DNA of 64,000 nucleotides from Gamsiella multidivaricata (taxonomy: Eukaryota > Mortierellomycota > Mortierellomycetes > Mortierellales > Mortierellaceae). The notes below the pieces were generated by a model. The model ran no database searches. It was given only the letters and a program-made list of their open reading frames with translations, and was not told the DNA's origin. Below, in pieces: positions 12,507 through 24,582 of this stretch. Position 1 is the first letter of the stretch. Each line of letters opens with the position of its first letter. A program made the position numbers and the translations under genes. The stretch covers positions 62,001 through 126,000 of the forward strand of contig NW_026251800.1 of the NCBI RefSeq assembly GCF_025024155.1, given 5' to 3'.

Positions 12507-13680
12507 TCAAAATCGCGGGGTGTGCTTAACTTTTTCCTCGTTGGCTTCTTCTACTTCAGTCGCGTCCTGGTCATGAATCGCCTGCAGAACCGTAACTTTG
12601 CTCGACTCTTGCATCTCTCCAGCAATCAATAGCTCATCCAGTATGAAATATGCCCGTTGGAAGTTGAAAATCAGGTCAAGCTCGCAAACCTATACCCATC
12701 GAAAGATAGCATCGTTGTTGATTGTTAGCTATTGGGGCTCAAAGCAGCTGGCGTAAACTAGACGTGATGAGTTCGCTGCGATGCGCTTACTTACATTTCC
12801 AAAGTACCGGTCAAGGACCTCAACGTATCTGTGTATGACCTCCAGTGTCAACAGCTCATTATCCTGCGGCCCAACGCCTGTGATGAAGTATAGACTGGCG
12901 TATCTAACGTAGTTTGCAGGTCCAGAAGAAAAATAAACAGCGCGGGTAAGATTCAATCCATTGTCCAATACCTCATGAAAAGAATTTAATTGACCGTGCT
13001 TAGACCTGCGAATACCTTCGATAAATGACCTTCGTATCTGAGGCAAAAAACACACACAAAGACATTGGTCGATTAAACACTAATGTTTGCTTCTCTTACT
13101 TTCGAACTGCGTAAAAGTGGTATATATGCGCGCCATACCTTTATACTCTAAAAAGTTACACATTTTCGTCCGCCGTGCGAGGACGAGCTGTGTGACATCC
13201 TTGACGGTTTTGGTCTTTTCCTTTGGACTGAGCGTCGTGAACCATTTTGCAAGTCGGGTCTTGCCCTGTCTGCTGACAAGCAGTACATAATTGATCTAGT
13301 CATGGAGTGAGACGCGCAACACTCGTCAGTAACGATGTCGAGAGAGCTGAGGTGGATATACCGAGCCGAATGTTGAATGCCGAGCATTGGACGAAAAAGG
13401 CTGAGAGTGAGCTTATGTTCAGTTGATGCGAATATCCAGATTATGTCCGTATGCTACGCGATTATCAATGGTAGAAGGCGAAATATCTGTCCGACCCAAG
13501 TTCATTATATTCAGCAATAAACTTTTTTTTTCTGCGAGAGATTCCTGTTTCCTGCATCGATTTGGGGACTGAGTGCCATGGTCCTGTTTCTTGGTCTTAA
13601 GAATCTTGCTCCGAGTGCTCCAGTGAAATGGCAGTCCTGAAGTCTGATGGGTTCGCGTTTCTGGCTCTGCTTACAGGCAT
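12507..13680 (-). CDS. APS1: AP-1 clathrin adaptor complex, sigma subunit
   Basis: Five exons: 13680-13675, 13295-13139, 13037-13016, 12903-12795, 12689-12507. The first exon is only six bases, ATGCCT, followed by a consensus donor GTAAGC. It joins in phase 0 to '[19 protein letters not shown]'. The rest reads 'TLSPKEKTK', 'KMCNFLEYK', 'YRRYASLYF', '[18 protein letters not shown]' and '[19 protein letters not shown]', which are diagnostic of AP-1 sigma. The deduced length is 158 aa, the usual family size, which supports the tiny first exon; that exon is the least certain part. The protein is the small longin-fold subunit of AP-1, acting in clathrin-coated vesicle formation at the trans-Golgi network and endosomes. 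It is divergent from a mu-adaptin-like gene 293 bp away. Confidence 0.9.
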
Positions 13681-13973
13681 CCAAGTAAAAGTGTGTGCGT
13701 GCGAAAATACAAAAAATACAAAAAAAAACGGCGTCGATAATTTCTGAAAAAAGTAAGTCTATCCGGTTGCGATGTTAAGAAGAATGGATGGAGTGTTGAG
13801 ATGATGGACGAATGGGTGGTGCGCTTCGCCTCTCCTCTCTGAGAACTCCACTCAACGGCCGTTTCTTAAAACTTGAAAGTGACGTGGCATTGGACGTGGC
13901 CAATTTCATGTCTCTCTTTCTTGTTCTCTTCAACCCTCGCCCTTGACTCGATTGAACATAATACCGACGAAAC
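13681..13973. promoter_or_regulatory. Probable shared divergent promoter (AP-1 sigma / mu-like)
   Basis: The two start codons face away from each other with 293 bp between them. The interval must hold both promoters, or a shared one. It has a short A-rich tract around 13,720-13,750 and no coding signature. No named element is evident; the co-regulation idea is inference from geometry. Confidence 0.4.
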
Positions 13974-15208
13974 ATGCGTCTACGACACTTTTGCATCGGA
14001 TCCGTCGCCACACAGGACCTGCTCGTTTCCAAGACATGTATGGATAGCATGTGGTATCACTCTCTTCTTTGAAAATCTCAATCTGCTCGGGATAATATCA
14101 CGCTTCTCTTTTTACAACACATTCTCTGCTCTGACTCGCCACCAATTTCATCTCATACAGTTCTACCTCCAAGCGCATTGGATGACGATAATGACTCGGA
14201 TATCCAAAAGGTATGGTCCTCGTTCCTGGACCTCTTGCAGAACAAGCATCGCTGGGTACCGTCATCACAATCCCATCCAGACCATCGCCGCCGCGAGTAC
14301 GAGAAACAAGGCCAGCGGTCGGAACCCAGGAGATTGTCAGTGCAAAAGTCAGCGGCGTCTGGGTCTGGATCAATTCGTGCAACAGGAACAAGTTCTCCAC
14401 TAGACGCCAATGTGTCCTCCTCGCCATCGTTAGGATTAACGGACGACCCATACCGGCACCTCGCACGGCCTTTATATGCCCGCGACGGCATCTGCTTCAT
14501 CTATCATACCACCAACGATCTCGTCTTTGTCGCATGCTGTCCAGCTCCGCTATCGCCTACCATTGCATCCTCAACGGTCTTGCGGATACCGTCCTCATTG
14601 CCTGGACAGAGACAGGGACATCATCAGTCCAGCACGTCGACGTCACTGTCTAGCTCGAGACTTGGTTCGCCGACTCCGGAGCTTGTATCATCAAAACTGT
14701 CCGCGTCTTCATCTCGTCCACCAGATGCTCAACATTTGGTACAACAGCAACAGATACCGGAGCTGGCGTTTTCGGTAGCTCCCGCCGTCGGCTTACACAT
14801 CTCCTTGCACGGGATAATCGAGTTCTTGGGACAACTCGTCAAGGCGCTGGAGAGATATTTGTTAGAGCCCAGTGGATCTGGATCTGGATCAACAAGGAAA
14901 GGGACGTCAGCAGCAGGGGCTCAATCGACGTTCACATCATCTTCATCACAATCAAAATCAGCCGTCTCCAGATCAGCAGCACTTTCAGCAAAGAGTGTAC
15001 AGTCGAACATCGGCATCGTATATGAGATCCTAGACGAGTGCATGGTAATATCTTGAACTGTTGCGAGACTCTGCTCTTGGACTTTGCTACATGCAGCAAA
15101 CTGTTTTCTAACACTCTCTTTTTACTACATTAGGAGCTCGGATACCCAATGATGCCAAGTCTAGCCCAACTTGATCTGCTTGTCTTTGGTGTAGCAAAGG
15201 TGTCGTAA
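13974..15208 (+). CDS. Mu-adaptin-like protein, N-terminal (longin) part only
   Basis: Three exons: 13974-14037, 14161-15044, 15134-15208. They join to 1,023 nt (340 aa). The first exon starts 'MRLRHFCIGSVATQDLL', in the place where mu subunits have 'MI..(F)FIL...G..L'. Later 'GICFIYHTTNDLVFVACC', 'IIEFLGQLVKALERYL' and 'NIGIVYEILDECMELGYP' follow the pattern of the mu N-terminal longin domain ('..FVIIYELLDE..D.GYP'). Two low-complexity Ser/Gly/Arg inserts enlarge it. After 'LGYP' only about 20 residues remain before TAA, so the 280-residue mu homology domain that binds cargo signals is absent. It may be a truncated mu subunit, a divergent specialised adaptin, or a decayed gene; I cannot choose. 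The relationship to a specific AP complex is not resolved. Confidence 0.55.
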
Positions 15209-17084
15209 ATATGGATGCCAAACAACATGCCAGACAAACTCTTTATTAGTTTGAGCATAAACCACTTGGGTCTAATTCTCATAGTCTAGACTATATCATC
15301 GTGTCCCCGCCATTCCTATCTCTCGGGTGTGGAGTAATACCGGCGCTCCTCGATCTTTATTTTTCCTTTTACATTTAACCTTGTCCTATCCTTCCCTTTA
15401 TTCATGACCAACATCGTAGATTAGCATATGTAGAAAGGAAGGATTTTCATCTTGATCCCAGTTTACGAGATCGATGGTTCTGGTTGCAATTGTCACTTGT
15501 AAGCTCTTTGCGATGGATTTGGACATACATACAGTAGCGCGTTCATATTGTGCTGCATAATACACAGAGTAATTCCAAACAACATGTAGTGGGTGAAATA
15601 GAGTATGGGATTGATGAGTAACTAAATCGAGAACAACCAATGCAAAGACGCTTGTCGGCCAACGCTACGAGACACCGCCAAGATACAGAGCAGAAAAGAA
15701 GAGTAGAGCCCTCATCCACAAGACCAAGTAAAGTCGAGAAACGTTTATGAGTTTTAATAGAAAAAAAGCAGGTACATTTTGAAGAAAAGAATGAAGCATA
15801 CTCTAGACAGAAAAATGCCGCCTTCATCAGAGCAAACTTGCTTGAGTTTTTGCCACTACTCCCAGCAGCTGGGTGGGTAATCTCTCCATAGAGCCTTGTC
15901 GGAGTAATGTCTCCTGACAGCATACTTTATGGTCGACCCACGACGACTGAACTCGCATTGAAGTCTTCGTCCGGGAGGCACTTACAGTGATCTCCTAGAA
16001 AATTGTTGCTTATTAGACGGTGTTCATGATGAGCCAAGAATAACCGACAATATTCAAAAAGGATGGCGTACAGTGAGAAAAGATGGTACGCATCATCTAA
16101 TGCACCGAAGAGCTAAAAACAATATCAAAAGCACTTATTGCCACAGAAACGAAGAAGGAGCGACTAGGAGCCAGGCACCACTAAGCAGATTGAAACACGG
16201 GGTAACTCTGACATTCGGCGGATAGGGGATACCCATAACTCTCAACAAATGAAAGAAGATAAAGAACAAAGAGCTTACACTATGCGCGCCGATCATCAAG
16301 GGAGGTAAAGCCAATCACGCTATCATATGTCTGCGAGCAATACCAAGAACAACGTCGCGACCGGACTCCGCACATCCTTTTGCACGTCGGCCTGAATTGT
16401 TAGTCCGCTGATCATCCATAAAAAAGCGCGAACGCAAAGACGGATGGAAGGACATACATGAGATTTGCGTAAGCGAAGTTGTCCCTGTAAAGATCCTAAA
16501 TAGTCAATTCACATCCAGTTATGCTGCCGAGCTGCCGGTGACTTCACAGTGCGATAAAATGAGTGCGTAAAGAGACAAGCAAAGATGGTGGAAGATAAGG
16601 TGAGTGCAAAATGGTCAAATACAGCTGCGATTCATCGCACATTTCACAGGATGCTCGCGTCAAGAAGTAAACAAAAGGCCATCACTATTCATTTAGATAA
16701 AAGGTAGATTGCCGCTATTCATTTCAGGTCGATCGGAAGCCGCTGCACAGCACCCCTGAAATGCGGGGCAAGAACTTTATTAGGTTGTGACACACAGCTT
16801 TGGTTGACAGCGGAAAGAGAAATGGAATCCAACTTGAGAGTCCCGAATAAGAATGCTGCTCAGCAATGAGCGGCAGGCGTAGTAATGGTGAGTGTACGGA
16901 GAGGAATGTATGCTTCAGAAAGCGTAACGCTTTCACCATTCCCAAGGGCCGCCCACACCTCTTGTGGTTGCTGAGACACACACTCTGCCTTTAGGTAAAC
17001 TGCCCTTAATAATCAGAATTGGTGGCAATCTAAACAACTATTTTACTGCGAGGATGAGGGTTAAAGCGCAACACAATTCCCACC
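15209..17084. other. Unresolved 1.9-kb region, possible minus-strand multi-exon gene
   Basis: No long frame exists here, but the minus strand holds pieces that look coded. At about 16,130-16,000 there is 'LFGALDDAYHLFSLYAILF', preceded by an acceptor (TTTTTAG) and followed by a GTAAGT donor. At about 16,500-16,380 an acceptor TTTAG, a GTATGT donor, an ACTAAC branch-like sequence and TTCAG form a textbook intron. Hydrophobic stretches suggest a multi-pass membrane protein. I could not assemble one continuous frame and recognise no family. The part above 16,700 is probably the promoter of the methyltransferase gene on the plus strand. Confidence 0.35.
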
Positions 17085-18984
17085 ATGACACACTTTGATC
17101 AGATCAATGCCTCATTCCTTAAATGGCTCAATACCAACGGAGCGACAGTCTCGGCATCGATCTCCCTTCAGGATTACTCAACCGAGGGAGCAGGTCGCGG
17201 CGTCGTTGCCTCCGCTGATATCAAAGTACGATAATAACTCTTCTTTTTTTTTTTTTGCTCTCATACAATATATACCTATTTACCTATTAACTTGTCGGTT
17301 TCATTTTTTCTAACACACAGAAAGATGAAGAAATATTCTCGATCCCCAGTTCATTACTTCTCTCGCCTGAGACTTCTCAGCTTGCTCAGAAGGTCAATCT
17401 CAAGGAATTGGAAGGATGGAATCCACTGCTGATGTGCATGGTTTACGAATACTGCCTTGGAGCAGAGTCGCACTGGAAGCCCTATTTTGGTAATAGCGCG
17501 TGGATCTTGCTCTACTGCATTTCGTTGACGGCTAATAGCTCTGCACCATTTGATACCTAACAGTGCTGCGTTTCACTTATTCGATTTATTGTTAATGTAG
17601 ATATTCTTCCGACTGAGTTTTCAACGCCAATGTTTTGGAACAAGGAAGAAGTGGAAGAGTTGAAGGGCACAGGAATCGCTGGTAAGAGGAATAGCAGCAA
17701 CAAATAGTGAGATACAGCAGTAAGGGTCGTAATGAGATACAGAATACTGACATTGAACGACTCCTGTGGCATCTTTTAGACAAGATCGGAAAGGAGGAAG
17801 CAGAAACACTGTTCACAGAAAAACTCTGGCCCTTGATCTCTGCAAATCTACAACTCTTCCCCCAGCAGAATCAGGATGCATCTGCATTTTTGAAAATCTT
17901 TCACCGCATGGGCTCCCTAATCATGGCCTATGCATTCCACGACACGATTCCCGGTAAAGACGAGGACGAAGATATGGACGAAGACAACGATGACGAAGAG
18001 GAGGAAGAAGAGAAAGTGAATGTATCAATGGTTCCGATGGCCGACATGTTAAACCACAAGACCGGATACAATAACGCAAGACTATTTCACGAGAAGGATC
18101 GTTTGAGGATGGTCGCGATCAAATCCATCAAGGCTGGTCAGCAGATCTATAACACCTACGGCGAATTATGCAATGCTGATCTTTTGAGAAAATACGGATT
18201 TGTGGACGTACCGAATCCGCACAATATTGTGGAGATCAGTGGTGAGTCCGTCGTGGCAAAATGCACAGAGACGGACGAGAACGGAACGGAGGAGAAAGTT
18301 GAGTGGTTGTTGGAGCAGGAGGGATTGGAGGAGTAAGTTCTTGTCCTTACATTTATATGCTTCTTGATGCACCTGAGTTGATCTATATCATCATGCAATC
18401 TGCTCTGCGGCTAACTCGGTCTCTTTTTTTGTTCTCATAAACATCGATAGTTATTTCATTCTTGAATCGGACGGCGAAATCCCTGAAGATTTGATCGGAT
18501 GTGCCAAGATCCTGATGATGCCAATCGACGAGTTCAAGGCGACAGTCTTGGAAGGAAAGAAATTGCCCAATACAAAGCTGACCGTAGGGGTGCAGAAAGT
18601 CCTACTCGAGTTGCTAGAGGACAAACTTGCCGAGTACGCATCCAATGTCAAGGTAACATTGCGGTCCCAAATGTTTCTTATTCCTGCCAGTCTATTCATA
18701 TGTCATCCTATACCAGTTCACTTAACCCCCCCCTGTTTTCAACTTTGCTCTCTTAGGATGACAAGGCGATTTTAAAGCAGCCCACGGAAAGTGTTCCCTT
18801 GAATAAGCGAAATGCAGCAGTTGTACGATCAGAAGAGCGTGAGATTGTGCAGCGCGTTTTGGACAAGGTCAAGAGGTGGAGACCTCCGACTCTCGCACCC
18901 GCAGCGACATCAGGAGGCAAGCAAAAAGGAAATGCTAAGGGCCAACATCCAAACAAGGGCAAGAAGCCATATCAAAACAAATAA
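17085..18984 (+). CDS. SET-domain protein lysine methyltransferase (SETD6/Rkm type)
   Basis: Six exons: 17085-17225, 17321-17489, 17601-17681, 17780-18332, 18451-18652, 18757-18984. The total is 1,374 nt (457 aa). The N-terminal SET half has 'STEGAGRGVVASADI'. The conserved core is 'MVPMADMLNHKTGYNNARL' followed by 'YNTYGELCNADLLRKYGFV', the SAM/active-site signatures of SETD6 and yeast Rkm3/Rkm4 enzymes, which methylate ribosomal proteins and other nuclear or cytosolic substrates. An unusually acidic insert (about 17,960-18,015) sits before the core. The Rubisco-LSMT C-terminal substrate-binding domain follows, and the tail is Lys/Gly/Gln-rich. A tempting 26-nt intron after 17681 was discarded because the acceptor at 17779 gives a 98-nt intron and a cleaner join. 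Convergent with DUS3, 110 bp apart. Substrate unknown. Confidence 0.88.
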
Positions 18985-19094
18985 AACTTGGAGCAAAGAA
19001 AGCATATGTATCCCTAGAACCCATTAAGGCGCTGGTTTCGGCATTGAGTTGAAAGCTCTTTATCCTGCGCAAAGTTAATTCTTCACTGGCTTAT

Positions 19095-21703
19095 CTATCC
19101 TTCTACAGAGGTAGAGTTGGCCTTGTGTTTGGGATCAAAGCGGAAAGCCTCAGGCGCTGGCCCTAGAATCATGTCACTCAGCTTGATCCAATCCTTCACG
19201 TCGGTGGAAGCCATCAGTGTCTCCATATCATTTCGTCCGACAAATGCAGGTGGGCGATCGTTCATCTTCTGAGGGAGGACTTCAAGCAATCCAACAGGGA
19301 CATAGCGATGCAAGAAGCCTGCTCGCCAAAAATAAGGAAAATATCATTATTAGTACGCAGAAAATGATACCGATCCGCCATCAACAGAAAATATAAGGTT
19401 GACGTACTTTGCCACTCCAACAGGAAGCGTCGGGTTTGGTTGACGCCCTGGGTGTCCGAACCCCAGTGCTCGAGTCCATAATCGCAGAACCGCTTCATCA
19501 TATCAAATCGCTCTCCAGACGAGATATCCCAGTCTCGGTTTGATTTGATTTCCTCAAAAATCCAAGGTTTCATCAAAGCGCCTCGTGCAATCATACACCC
19601 GTCCACCTTGTGCGTTTCCAAGTGAGTATAATAATCGGATGGTCCAAGGATATCTCCATTACCGAAAAGGGGCATATAATTGTCTCTTCCAACGGTGCCG
19701 CGGTCCACCTGGGTGCATGTTTGGATGTAGTCCCAGTCTGCAAGTTTGGTGTAACGCTGCTGGCGGGATCGGCCGTGAAGAGTTGCAAGGGATGCTCCAA
19801 GATCGTGAAAGACGCTCGTCATTTGTTCGCCGATGGGCTTCTTGTCGTAGATAGCCATCCTGAATTTGACAGTAACGGGGACATCCAAGACGGACTTCAT
19901 ACCAGTAATCATCCTCTTCATCTTGCCAGCTGAACCCAAGAGTCCGCTTCCGGCTCCCTGCCAACAAAAAAAAAAAAAAAAAAAAAAAAAAAAGTGTCAG
20001 AATTTGTGCCTTGATAATCGAATAGACTCTGTAAGCTTATAATTGTATAATGTAACCGCAAATGCATACAGAATTGAAGACGAGGTCGATGGGGCATCCC
20101 ATGTTGAGGTCTACAAAGTCGACGTCGGCCATCTGGTTGATCATATCGCACGCCCTAACAACGACGTCGACCTTGTTGCCCGTCAGTTGCACTCCAAAAA
20201 TATCCTCGGTCTTGTGCCTCCGAAGAAGTGCCAGCTCTCCCTTTTGACCCTGTACCAGGTTGGCGGCCATGGCCATCTCTCCGCAAGTGATGTCGACTCC
20301 GTACTCTTTACAAATACGACGGAAAGGCAGGTTGCCAACAGTAGTCAGAGGCGCCAAGTATGTCTTGCCTCTGAAATCGATCTAATAGAATGGAATAAGC
20401 AACACGAAGTTAAGCGATACGTTTTTTGCATGAGGATGCCACTAGACCTCCTTATCAACTTGCCTTTTTCTTTTCGCACGATCGCAGTGGGACATCAGGT
20501 GTATCGATATGTGTTACTTCTTCCCGGACGGTTGTTGTCCTGGGCGTCTTGACGTCTCTATCCTCCAGCTCGATATGGCCACTTTTGCGTGGTGTGGGTT
20601 CAGGAAGACCGAGCTCCTTCTTTTGGTTTGCCGTCTGTGCCATTTCAGTCGCCATTTTCTTCAGATACTCCTCGGATCGTTTGAAGTCGAACTGCAAAAA
20701 GAGACCAAGCATCACTGTGTTAGTACTAATAGGTATAATAACCAAACACTGAGTTGACGATGGATCCCTTCATTACCTGGAATGAGCGCAGCTTGAGCGT
20801 AAGATCGTGTGTAAAGACATTCAAGGTTTGTGGTCCAACCTTTGCGATTTTTTCCTCGTCCTTGATCAAGTTGCCATCCGCGTCCATATGAGCCTTCAAA
20901 TATCTGCATTTGTAACCGTAATGGCACCTAATTGATATAAAGTACTTGTTAAGACAAGCGCTTATTGCTATCGACCATCTGGATCCAGTCATATTGCCGC
21001 ATGAAAATAGACGTACTCTCCGTAGATCTCAAAGTTGGGGCAGCGATCACCTAGATCCTCTCCTTTGGCCTCTAAATACTTTTTGACGTCGTGAGTGAAC
21101 TTGCAGCTACAAGAATATGAAAAACCCTATTATGTTAGTCAAAGAAATGACAGTGCATACACTGCAGCCTAATGTCTATAGTCTTTTTACCTATCTCCTT
21201 TGTCACATTCAACACCTTTGGCGACCTTGAAGCACAGTTGTATTTCATCCTCGATACGACGCGTCACCACGCGGTCCTGTGTTTGTCCGCCTCCACGCTT
21301 TTTTTTGTTGTTCTTGACGTGCTTCTATATCGGGTGGTTTGGCGTTGGATCATACCAGACTGGTCAGCTCATCAGCACTATAGCCCCCAATTGCTCTTGA
21401 TCCACTTCCTTTTTAATATCGCCTTACATCTTTACGGTCTCGCTTGTTATTTCCATTGGCCGAGTCATTGCTGTCGTTCTCTCCACCAACACGGCCCTGG
21501 TCTCCTTCCTTCTCGACGCCCTCGCTTAACTGGGCGATAGTCTCTTCCTTGGAAGCGATAGGCTCTGCTGTGCGGAGGTATTCAGGTTTGATAGGCGAGA
21601 TCCCCTTTTGGTAAGTCGACGTAGAGGATGCTGATTCCTCGTTTGATGTCTCTGACGGCGCTGCGGAGGGAGCCATCTCCTTCGTCGTGTTTTCGGACGA
21701 CAT
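19095..21703 (-). CDS. DUS3: tRNA-dihydrouridine(47) synthase, Dus3 type, with CCCH zinc finger region
   Basis: Multi-exon gene with stop TAG at 19095-19097. The start is taken as the ATG of '[16 protein letters not shown]', the last in-frame ATG before a Ser/Glu-rich N-terminus. The middle contains CCCH-like pieces ('[12 protein letters not shown]', '[12 protein letters not shown]'). The flavin TIM-barrel domain begins with '[19 protein letters not shown]' and continues with 'GVQLTGN', '[14 protein letters not shown]' (catalytic Cys), '[10 protein letters not shown]', '[19 protein letters not shown]', '[13 protein letters not shown]' and '[14 protein letters not shown]'. That is the Dus3 order. 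The enzyme reduces uridine 47 of tRNA (and some mRNA sites) with FMN/NADPH. One intron carries a 28-nt poly-T polypyrimidine tract in the sense strand (19966-19993) next to the acceptor. Individual exon ends in the N-terminal half were not all fixed. Confidence 0.93.
19966..19993. repeat. 28-nt homopolymer A run inside DUS3 intron
   Basis: An uninterrupted A run on the plus strand, that is T on the gene's sense strand. It lies just upstream of the acceptor GTTGGCAG before the exon coding '[13 protein letters not shown]'. It probably serves as an exaggerated polypyrimidine tract. Homopolymers this long also invite length errors in assembly. Confidence 0.9.
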
Positions 21704-22879
21704 GTCTTTCAGTGTCTTGTCGTGAATGAGCGATGAAGTGCAGAAAAAAAAAATGCTGCGTGGGAGACAAATAAACATTTTGCGCCGTCACTTTTACCTG
21801 CCAAATTAGGGCGCCATGAGCAGTTCGTGCATCCATTCCATTATGGCATTTGTGTAACCAAAAATAGTGAACTTGGCCGTACTCAATCTTTGGAGATAGC
21901 AGATCGCGTAGGCGAGTGCCAACTCCTGAAATGCTTGGCTTGTTCGATTTTCGGGCCTTCAAATAAGAACGATATCCGGGGTAGCAGCCAACTGAGGTAT
22001 ATGCCTCTTCTGTGTACTTTTGGGACGATTGATTGCCAGTTTTCGTTCTCCTGTGTTTTTGGTCGCTTCATGGTAGTCGAGGACATATGAAAATGGACTG
22101 TAGTAGAGTGCTTGGATCTGGGTGAAATGCGGTGCGGTAGGAATGTTGAGGTAGAACTTGAACATGATGAAGGATCCAGAGTTGGACATTCAGTTCTTTA
22201 GAGGTGGTGTACAGGTCGTGCGTTGTAAAGATATCCTCTACAATGCAGTACGTCGTTTTTTTTTTTTTTATATTGCTTTTTCAGACATCATGCACCACTG
22301 GCATCTCCCCCGCAAGTCTAGGCACCAACTTTCAGAGCCTGCGCTTAGCCACGTAGAAAGCCTTAGTGTCTGGACACCGAATGTCTCTTTCTAAAGAAGT
22401 CAAAACACGGAGCTCCAACCACCGATACACATGTTCTAAGTGCATATGAACATGTTAGCTGAAACAGCCGCTCCTAGAATGCTTTCAAAGTGCAGTTCAG
22501 CTGGTGGGGTATAAATGAACGCGTGTTGCCGCAAGTTGTCTGTGCTTAGCCCAGCCATCTTTTTCTCTCTTATGAAGACTTTCGCGTCGCTTTATTTTCT
22601 CCAGTCAGCCTGAACGCCCATTTTTCTGAGGATGCTTTGACGTCTGTCCATGACGGTCCCGTAGCAATCAGATGCATTCCACTATCTTTCATTTAGCGCA
22701 AATGAACAGCGGGGATCCAGGGTTCAGGGCCAGGAATAAGGTTTATTCATCCCCAACCCATTCTTCGGGAAGTCATGTGACGTTATGCACCTCGAGTTCC
22801 CTTGTGGACGACAATGCTTCAACTCCACCGCATGATCGATTGCCAGGACACGACAGGAATACGGACGTATAGAGACAAC
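21704..22879. other. Intergenic between divergent DUS3 and TAF9, with unassigned minus-strand frames
   Basis: About 1.2 kb upstream of both genes. Between about 22,190 and 21,790 the minus strand has three overlapping frames of 60-100 residues, one including 'LIWQ' just before a GTAAAA donor-like site. None has a family signature, and joining them would need splice sites I could not settle. They may be a small unrecognised gene or chance. From 22,200 to 22,880 I see nothing coding on either strand; the TAF9 promoter and leader should lie here. Confidence 0.4.
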
Positions 22880-24011
22880 ATGACACAGGCACCACAACCT
22901 CGGGATGCAAAGGGTATCACGGCGGAAATACGATTACATTCGATCTGTCTTGAACGTCATTCTTCAAAGCAACCTAACTTTTCAACACATTTGTCTTCGT
23001 CTTGGATAGTCATCTCCTTGATCTTACAATCACTCTCTGTCGAGGATGCAGAGCAAAAAGTTATTCATCAACTGCTCGAGTTTGCACATCGTACGTACCA
23101 CACACACCTTTCAATTGCACAATAGCAGGAGTATCTTCAAGACGTGATTAATAACAGTAACTGTTTGGATTGCGCGCTATTATGTCGATAGGCTACACAA
23201 CGGACGTTTTCCAGGACGCATTACTGTATTCTGAGCACGCCGGCAGGACCGAAGTAGGACTCGACGATGTGAAACTCGCGATCCAGGGTCGTGTCAACCA
23301 CTCCTTCACCTCACCACCACCCAAAGAGGTAACAACAAGCGCTGGAGACTAGACAAGGCGTTCAATCACATGCGACGGCAGCACCAGCATAAGCAAGATC
23401 CAAACAGTACGAAGAGACTCCAACATCAAAACTCTGACATCTTGAACAATTCAATATCTGTACTGTCCGTCATCCTAGTTTCTTCTCGAGCTTGCAGAGG
23501 AAAAGAACAAGGTCCCTTTGCCCTTAATCCCCGAAAAGTACGGCATCCGTCTCCCTCATGAGCGGCATTGTCTAACCACTGTCAACTTCCAGCTCATTCC
23601 TGAGGTACGGCTCCACTAGCTTCGGCTTTTTCGAATCTCTTTGCGCCTGTGCTGTGTCCAACATTGGACTATGCCGTTGCTATATAGTATATGTGATAAC
23701 AGTTGTCATCTTGAGGGGGGGTTTTTTTTTATACACTTCAGCTTCCACCGCCAGGTACCCACCACAATTCACTATCGCAATCGACAAACGCCATGGATAT
23801 ATCTATATCATCGTCAGGAGCAATAGGATCACAATCGACCGATACAGGAGCACCATCATTGTTCAAGGTCAAGGATGAGGACGAGGATTCGGACGAGGAG
23901 ATGAAGGAGGTCTCGGAGGAACCGCTTTCACAGAACCAACAGAATATGGTGAACCATGACCTCTGGAAACGCAAGCGGGTAGACGAGGAGGAGAACTATG
24001 ACGACGAGTAG
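22880..24011 (+). CDS. TAF9: Transcription initiation factor TFIID/SAGA subunit 9 (TAF9)
   Basis: Five exons: 22880-22913, 23010-23090, 23192-23328, 23479-23604, 23742-24011. The sum is 648 nt (215 aa). The histone-fold domain starts with 'PRDAKVISLILQSLSVEDAE' and continues 'VIHQLLEFAHR', 'TTDVFQDALLYSEHAGR' and 'VGLDDVKLAIQGRV', all TAF9 hallmarks. The conserved extension 'LAEEKNKVPLPLIPEKYGIR' and 'CLTTVNFQLIPE' follows. The C-terminal tail is Ser-rich then acidic. TAF9 pairs with TAF6 in TFIID and SAGA. The last acceptor was chosen at 23741 because it gives 'LPPPGTHHNS' in frame with the long acidic tail; using the later CAG before GTACCC would end the protein within about 20 residues. 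Confidence 0.94.
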
Positions 24012-24582
24012 CTTGACAATCGATAGGCTGCTGTCTATCGGCCATCATCGGTCGAATAAACGGAATGGAAATGTATAATACCAAACACGAGGAAGAACGG
24101 CATTGCGGCATGATAATTTGTTGCCTGAAGATTGTACTTTCATGTGTATACGGGAGCCGTCTCTGTGAAAATTCGGAGCTGCCTTTGCGGACGACACGAA
24201 TGCTCTAATGAATATGCCATGTTCATGCCTCAAATCAGCGGCGTCTAAACAATCCCTGGAGCGTCCGCAAATCGACGTACAGTAGGATGAAATTGGCTGC
24301 TTTCCTTTGTGGAACGAGAGAGAAGGGGAGCAACAGTGTACATGTAGTTCTACTGTGGAGGGCCAGATATGAGTCAGAAATGTCGAATCCGTTCTTAGTG
24401 CCCAGTTTCCACTTCTCGGATCGCCGCCATGGAAGGAGTAAAGACTTAAAGTTCAATTGCGCAGGTGGTTCGTGCACGCAGCCCATCGTCCCTTTTGCAG
24501 GCACTGCGAAGGCTTTTATTTCTCAGAAAAAAAAAAAAAAAAAAGGACGGCGCCTTCTCATCTTCGTGTTTGCCTTCAGTAC
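24012..24582. other. Convergent 3' intergenic region between TAF9 and REX1
   Basis: 570 bp between two converging genes. It has an 18-nt A run at about 24,527-24,544 near the REX1 stop. Short open frames run in both directions but none looks like a protein family. It probably holds both 3' untranslated regions. Confidence 0.5.

Noticed and set aside
17682..17707. 26-nt intron in the SET methyltransferase gene
   Set aside because: Too short for spliceosomal splicing. The acceptor at 17779 gives a normal 98-nt intron and a protein that keeps the family pattern.
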